A stretch of DNA of 8,870 nt from JAHCHL01 sp964546835. Its GTDB lineage: Bacteria; Armatimonadota; Fimbriimonadia; Fimbriimonadales; ATM1. Positions within the stretch are counted from its first letter, which is position 1. The number at the start of each line of letters is the position of its first letter. Both the position numbers and the translations under genes were made by a program. Below the pieces are notes generated by a model. That model saw only the letters and a list, made by a program, of their open reading frames with translations, was not told the origin of the DNA and made no database searches. Below are positions 5,992 through 8,870 of the stretch, piece after piece. The DNA is taken from assembly GCA_964546835.1 (NCBI GenBank), contig CAZJKW010000089.1, forward strand, positions 1-8,870. The letters run 5' to 3'.

Positions 5992-6564
5992 CTACCGCTT
6001 CCATTCGCGAACCCTTTCACACAACTCTTTTGTGAACTTGAAATTCGCAAACATCGTACGCTTCTCTCTACATTCAATCAACATGCAAACTCGCTTTTTG
6101 TCTACCTTGCCTTCGATTTTCATCCACCTTCCAAGCCATAAAATTGAATTGATATTCATACCCAATCGGATGGATTGAATATCCTCTTTCTTAATTTTAT
6201 GATGATGGGAATCTCCAATAAACTCAACTGAGTCCGGATTTAACAAAAACCAACCCACATCTTCATGATGGTGAATCAATTGAGCGTGACCGGTTCTTCC
6301 AAATCCCACAAAAACCGAACGACCTGCCAAATCCTTCGGAAGTTTTGGCAACAACTCCTTCCGAATCATTGAATTCTGAAATAATCCAAAATTGTTGATT
6401 CCTAACCACAACACAATCGGACACAAGCACCAAACGACAAGGGCTAAAGAGGGCTTTTCCAATTTGTCTAAATACCAAGCAACTGCCGGCAACGGCGCAA
6501 CCATCGCAAGCGGCGTCAGATTTGACATCACTTTGCGATAGTCGGTCCATGCCTTTTTTGCCAT
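5992..6564 (-). CDS. Two-helix membrane protein with possible PH-like domain, function unknown
   Basis: I do not recognise the family. The 190 residues hold a short basic N-terminus and two hydrophobic segments close together (about 16-32, LTPLAMVAPLPAVAWYL, and about 39-57, SLALVVWCLCPIVLWLG). A basic, cytoplasmic-looking C-terminal half of about 130 residues follows. That half has strand-like pieces (VGWFLLNPDSVEFIGD, HHKIKKEDIQSIRLG, ILWLGRWMKIEG) and ends in a basic helix (TKELCERVREWKR). A helical hairpin followed by such a beta-rich domain recalls bacterial PH-domain (bPH) membrane proteins, but this is inference. It contains His runs (98-100 and 120-122), perhaps incidental. The gene lies 18 nt after the pfkB-type kinase gene and 9 nt before pgk, so it is part of the operon. 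The ATG at 6564 has only a weak GAGGGA about 15 nt upstream. Confidence 0.75.
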   Translation of the reverse strand: MAKKAWTDYRKVMSNLTPLAMVAPLPAVAWYLDKLEKPSLALVVWCLCPIVLWLGINNFGLFQNSMIRKELLPKLPKDLAGRSVFVGFGRTGHAQLIHHHEDVGWFLLNPDSVEFIGDSHHHKIKKEDIQSIRLGMNINSILWLGRWMKIEGKVDKKRVCMLIECREKRTMFANFKFTKELCERVREWKR

Positions 6565-6582
6565 CTTAAATTCTTGATTCCC

Positions 6583-7506
6583 TCACCCTGCAATCGGTTC
6601 CACTTTTACCTGACTTAATAAAGAATCAATCGTTCCCTTTCTTCCGATTTCGGAACCGTTCGTCATCGCAGTTGCCGCGCCGCATGCAATCCCCAATCGA
6701 AACGCCTCCTCAATTTCTCCGGTTTCCAAACCAAACAAAAAGCCGGCCAAAAGCGAATCTCCTGAACCAATCGTACTTACCGAATGCACCGTTGGAGGAA
6801 TGCCCATCCATAAACGATCCTCCCAACTTAAAATCGCCCCGTCCTTTCCCATAGACAGTAAAACGTTATCACTTTTTACGCGCAACGTTTTGCATGCTTT
6901 TATCGCATCGTCAAGGGTTGCAATTTCAAAACCCACTAATCGCGCCGCTTCGTCTGCATTGGGCTTGATCATAAACGGTATCTTCTGCAATGCAAATTGC
7001 ATTATCTCTCCATCTGCGTCAACCACAAATCTTTTTCCCGGAAAGCGTTCCATTAACTCGGCGAATGCATTCTTATTTACGCCTTGAGGAAGCGAACCAC
7101 CCAGAGTTACGAATTGACACTTTTCAATGAACTTCGAATAAGTTTCCAAAAACTTCAACCAATCATCCGAAGAAACATTGGGTCCCTTTTCATTCAAAGT
7201 GGTTGGGGGATGCCCACTGTTTTCTTCAATGCTGATGTTCGTTCGAGTTTCACCTTGAACATACGTAAATTCATGCTTTACATTTTGCAAGTTCAGAACA
7301 TGTTCAATAAATTTGCCGTTTGAACCTGCCAAGAATCCGATTGCAATCGCTTCCCCGCTTAACTCCGAATAAACCCGAGCAAGATTTACGCCTTTGCCTC
7401 CTGCATCAATTTCAGTACGGATTACTCGATTGGTGTCCCCAACCACTAATTTCTCAACAAACAACGTCCTGTCAACACTTGGATTCAGTGTGACGCACAA
7501 AATCAC
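6583..7506 (-). CDS. PfkB-family sugar-phosphate kinase (1-phosphofructokinase / tagatose-6-phosphate kinase type)
   Basis: Phosphorylates a sugar phosphate with ATP: either fructose-1-phosphate (FruK) or tagatose-6-phosphate (LacC), both giving a bisphosphate that enters glycolysis. The 307 residues are normal for the subfamily. The N-terminal TLNPSVDRT (6-14) and the substrate loop DAGGKGVN (34-41) mark the FruK/LacC branch. GGSLPQG (136-142) and KPNADEA (181-187) follow. The C-terminal signature STIGSGDSLLAGF (244-256) holds the presumed catalytic base Asp250 and the anion hole. TRTN (88-91) and the TTLNEKGP segment do not settle the substrate. The start is GTG at 7504-7506, overlapping the pfkA stop by 4 nt (GTGA), so translation is likely coupled. 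No fructose PTS gene or regulator is visible in the window, so the supply of fructose-1-phosphate is unclear. Confidence 0.9.
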   Translation of the reverse strand: MILCVTLNPSVDRTLFVEKLVVGDTNRVIRTEIDAGGKGVNLARVYSELSGEAIAIGFLAGSNGKFIEHVLNLQNVKHEFTYVQGETRTNISIEENSGHPPTTLNEKGPNVSSDDWLKFLETYSKFIEKCQFVTLGGSLPQGVNKNAFAELMERFPGKRFVVDADGEIMQFALQKIPFMIKPNADEAARLVGFEIATLDDAIKACKTLRVKSDNVLLSMGKDGAILSWEDRLWMGIPPTVHSVSTIGSGDSLLAGFLFGLETGEIEEAFRLGIACGAATAMTNGSEIGRKGTIDSLLSQVKVEPIAG

Positions 7507-8465
7507 TGTGCCATCACCTCTGCCAACTTCAACTTATCTGCATTAATCTCTTTTTTGCCATGAATTACTTTGTCTAATGGTGTGTAAACAATTTTTCCAT
7601 CCAACATGCCGACCATTTCCCCGCTTTTCTCGCTGCACAATCTCTCAACGGCAAGCGTTCCAAACAACGTCGCATTCATTCGATCAAATGCAGTTGGACT
7701 GCCGCCGCGTTGTACGTGCCCCAGAACAACGCAGCGAACTTCAAAACCCGTAGAAACCGAAACCACTTCGGCTACCGCATTCGCACTCATGGCTCCTTCG
7801 GCAACCACAATGATGCTGCTCTTTTTTCCGCGCGTTTTTGCCTCTTGCAAACCTTCGCAAAGTTTCGCTAAATCCGATTTGATTTCCGGTATTAAAATAG
7901 ATTCCGCGCCGCCGGCAATTCCGCATTCTAATGCAATGTTTCCGCAACTTCTGCCCATAACTTCAATTACAAAAACCCGTTCGTGCGAATAAGCCGTGTC
8001 GCGCAATTTATCAATTGCGTCTAATGCCGTGTTAACTGCAGTGTCAAATCCAATACTCGTATCCGTAAATGCAATGTCATTATCAATCGAACCCGGAATT
8101 CCAATCACACGAATTCCATGTTCTCGCGATAAATGCTCCGCACCGGTTAAGGAACCATCGCCTCCAATGACAATTAATCCTTCAATTCCCATCGTTTGCA
8201 GTCGTTCTGCGGCTTTTTTTCTTCCTTCTGCCGTTCGAAACTCTTTGCTTCTTGCGCTTCTTAAAAAAGTTCCTCCATGTCCAATAATTCCGCCGACATG
8301 CATGGATGACAAAAATTCAATTTCTCCCGATAATAATCCCGTATATCCATGAAAAACTCCATAAACCCCAAGCCCTTTTGAAATTCCGGTGCGAACAACT
8401 GAGCGAATGGCTGCATTCATCCCCGGCGCATCGCCACCACTTGTCAAAACCGCTATTCGTTCCAT
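7503..8465 (-). CDS. pfkA: ATP-dependent 6-phosphofructokinase
   Basis: Makes fructose-1,6-bisphosphate from fructose-6-phosphate and ATP, the committed step of glycolysis. The 320 residues equal the length of bacterial PfkA. Motifs: TSGGDAPGMNAAIR (8-21), GGTFLRSAR (64-72), GGDGS (101-105; Gly here marks ATP rather than pyrophosphate use), PGSIDND (124-130) with catalytic Asp128, the MGRSCG substrate loop (170-175) and HVQRGGSP (250-257). Ser replaces the usual Thr in PGTIDND, a conservative change. Of the E. coli allosteric-site residues, Arg21 and Arg25 align, as do the counterparts of Arg154 and Lys213. Arg54 aligns with Ser, so ADP/PEP control may differ. It is the first gene of the operon. 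The ATG at 8465 has no clear Shine-Dalgarno. A TTGACT on the minus strand (8513-8518) could be a -35, though no good -10 sits at the right distance. Confidence 0.97.
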   Translation of the reverse strand: MERIAVLTSGGDAPGMNAAIRSVVRTGISKGLGVYGVFHGYTGLLSGEIEFLSSMHVGGIIGHGGTFLRSARSKEFRTAEGRKKAAERLQTMGIEGLIVIGGDGSLTGAEHLSREHGIRVIGIPGSIDNDIAFTDTSIGFDTAVNTALDAIDKLRDTAYSHERVFVIEVMGRSCGNIALECGIAGGAESILIPEIKSDLAKLCEGLQEAKTRGKKSSIIVVAEGAMSANAVAEVVSVSTGFEVRCVVLGHVQRGGSPTAFDRMNATLFGTLAVERLCSEKSGEMVGMLDGKIVYTPLDKVIHGKKEINADKLKLAEVMAQ

Positions 8466-8521
8466 CGCTCTGAATCCAGACGGAATAGTTCGCTCTGGTG
8501 TACCATTCCAAAAGTCAATCC

Positions 8522-8870
8522 ATGACCCAATCTCCGCCTACCGTTTTTGAATTTCTCCGCCATTGCCGTCCCGTGTACCGTGAATCCTCTTTGCAAACGG
8601 CATTGGACGCAATGCGAGAGAGCCGCACCGGGTTGCTGGCAGTGGTAGACGGTTCTTACTTGGTCGGTCAATTATCCAGCGCAAAGCTGGAATCGGCTTT
8701 GCTCAATGGCGATTCACCGCTTTTGCCGGTATCGCAGTACATGACTCCTGCCTCAGTCAGTTTGCTGACTTCAACACCGGTCGAGCAGGCGATTCAAACC
8801 TTCAAGATATCCGGTGAATCCGAACTTCCAATCGTAGAGATTGTAGGTATTTCTGATACTTTGATTCCCA
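8522..8870 (+). CDS. CBS-domain protein, partial at right edge
   Basis: An open frame of 116 codons runs off the right edge without a stop. A first CBS domain spans about residues 16-62 (RPVYRESSLQTALDAM, then TGLLAVVDGSYLVGQLS). A second begins at about 72 (YMTPASVSLLTSTPVEQAIQTF, then SELPIVE). CBS pairs bind adenosine nucleotides or S-adenosylmethionine and usually regulate an attached or partner enzyme or transporter. Whatever follows is outside the window, so the protein may be a stand-alone CBS pair or the N-terminus of a larger protein. The ATG at 8522 keeps the first CBS domain whole; there is no Shine-Dalgarno. It is divergent from pfkA over 56 bp. Confidence 0.8.
   Translation, partial: MTQSPPTVFEFLRHCRPVYRESSLQTALDAMRESRTGLLAVVDGSYLVGQLSSAKLESALLNGDSPLLPVSQYMTPASVSLLTSTPVEQAIQTFKISGESELPIVEIVGISDTLIP

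Noticed and set aside
7503..8465. Pyrophosphate-dependent phosphofructokinase
   Set aside because: GGDGS and PGSIDND match ATP-dependent enzymes; pyrophosphate types have Asp in place of the second-motif Gly and usually PKTIDND.

Overview
The window is ordinary bacterial chromosome, with a base composition that looks mid-40s % GC by eye. Sec signal peptides, a lipoprotein and encoded tRNA CCA fit a typical bacterium. Several starts are GTG or TTG, and Shine-Dalgarno sites are weak or absent at many genes. The phylum cannot be fixed from the sequence alone. A deep-branching lineage such as Armatimonadota (Fimbriimonas-like) is only a low-confidence guess.

Left part (1-2147): a polysaccharide deacetylase, cut by the left edge and on the minus strand, diverges over 47 bp from purA (adenylosuccinate synthase). 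A 90-residue protein of unknown function follows purA on the same strand. It ends 4 bp from the 3' end of a convergent tRNA-Gly(CCC) with encoded CCA.

Middle (2148-4419): two plus-strand genes for exported proteins. The first is a small zinc metallopeptidase whose third ligand is apparently Asp (HExxHxxGxxD plus a Met-turn). The second is a 426-residue protein with a Pro/Asn/Gly-rich linker carrying three identical 13-residue repeats, a Tyr-rich segment and a possible NTF2-like C-terminal domain. A perfect 16-bp hairpin closes this block and also serves the opposing operon.

Right part (4415-8465): a tightly packed minus-strand operon, in transcription order pfkA (6-phosphofructokinase), a FruK/LacC-type PfkB kinase, a two-helix membrane protein with a possible PH-like domain, pgk, and a lipoprotein. 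Adjacent genes overlap by 4 nt (GTGA, ATGA) or are separated by only 9-18 nt, so co-expression is likely. pfkA and pgk act in glycolysis, and the PfkB enzyme would feed fructose-1-phosphate or tagatose-6-phosphate into the same pool. The membrane protein and the lipoprotein have no obvious glycolytic job. A CBS-domain protein starts divergently 56 bp from pfkA and runs off the right edge.

I see no CRISPR array, insertion sequence, prophage, toxin-antitoxin or defence locus. The most unusual items are the Asp-ligand metallopeptidase, the repeat-bearing secreted protein, and the unknown membrane and lipoprotein genes built into the glycolytic operon.
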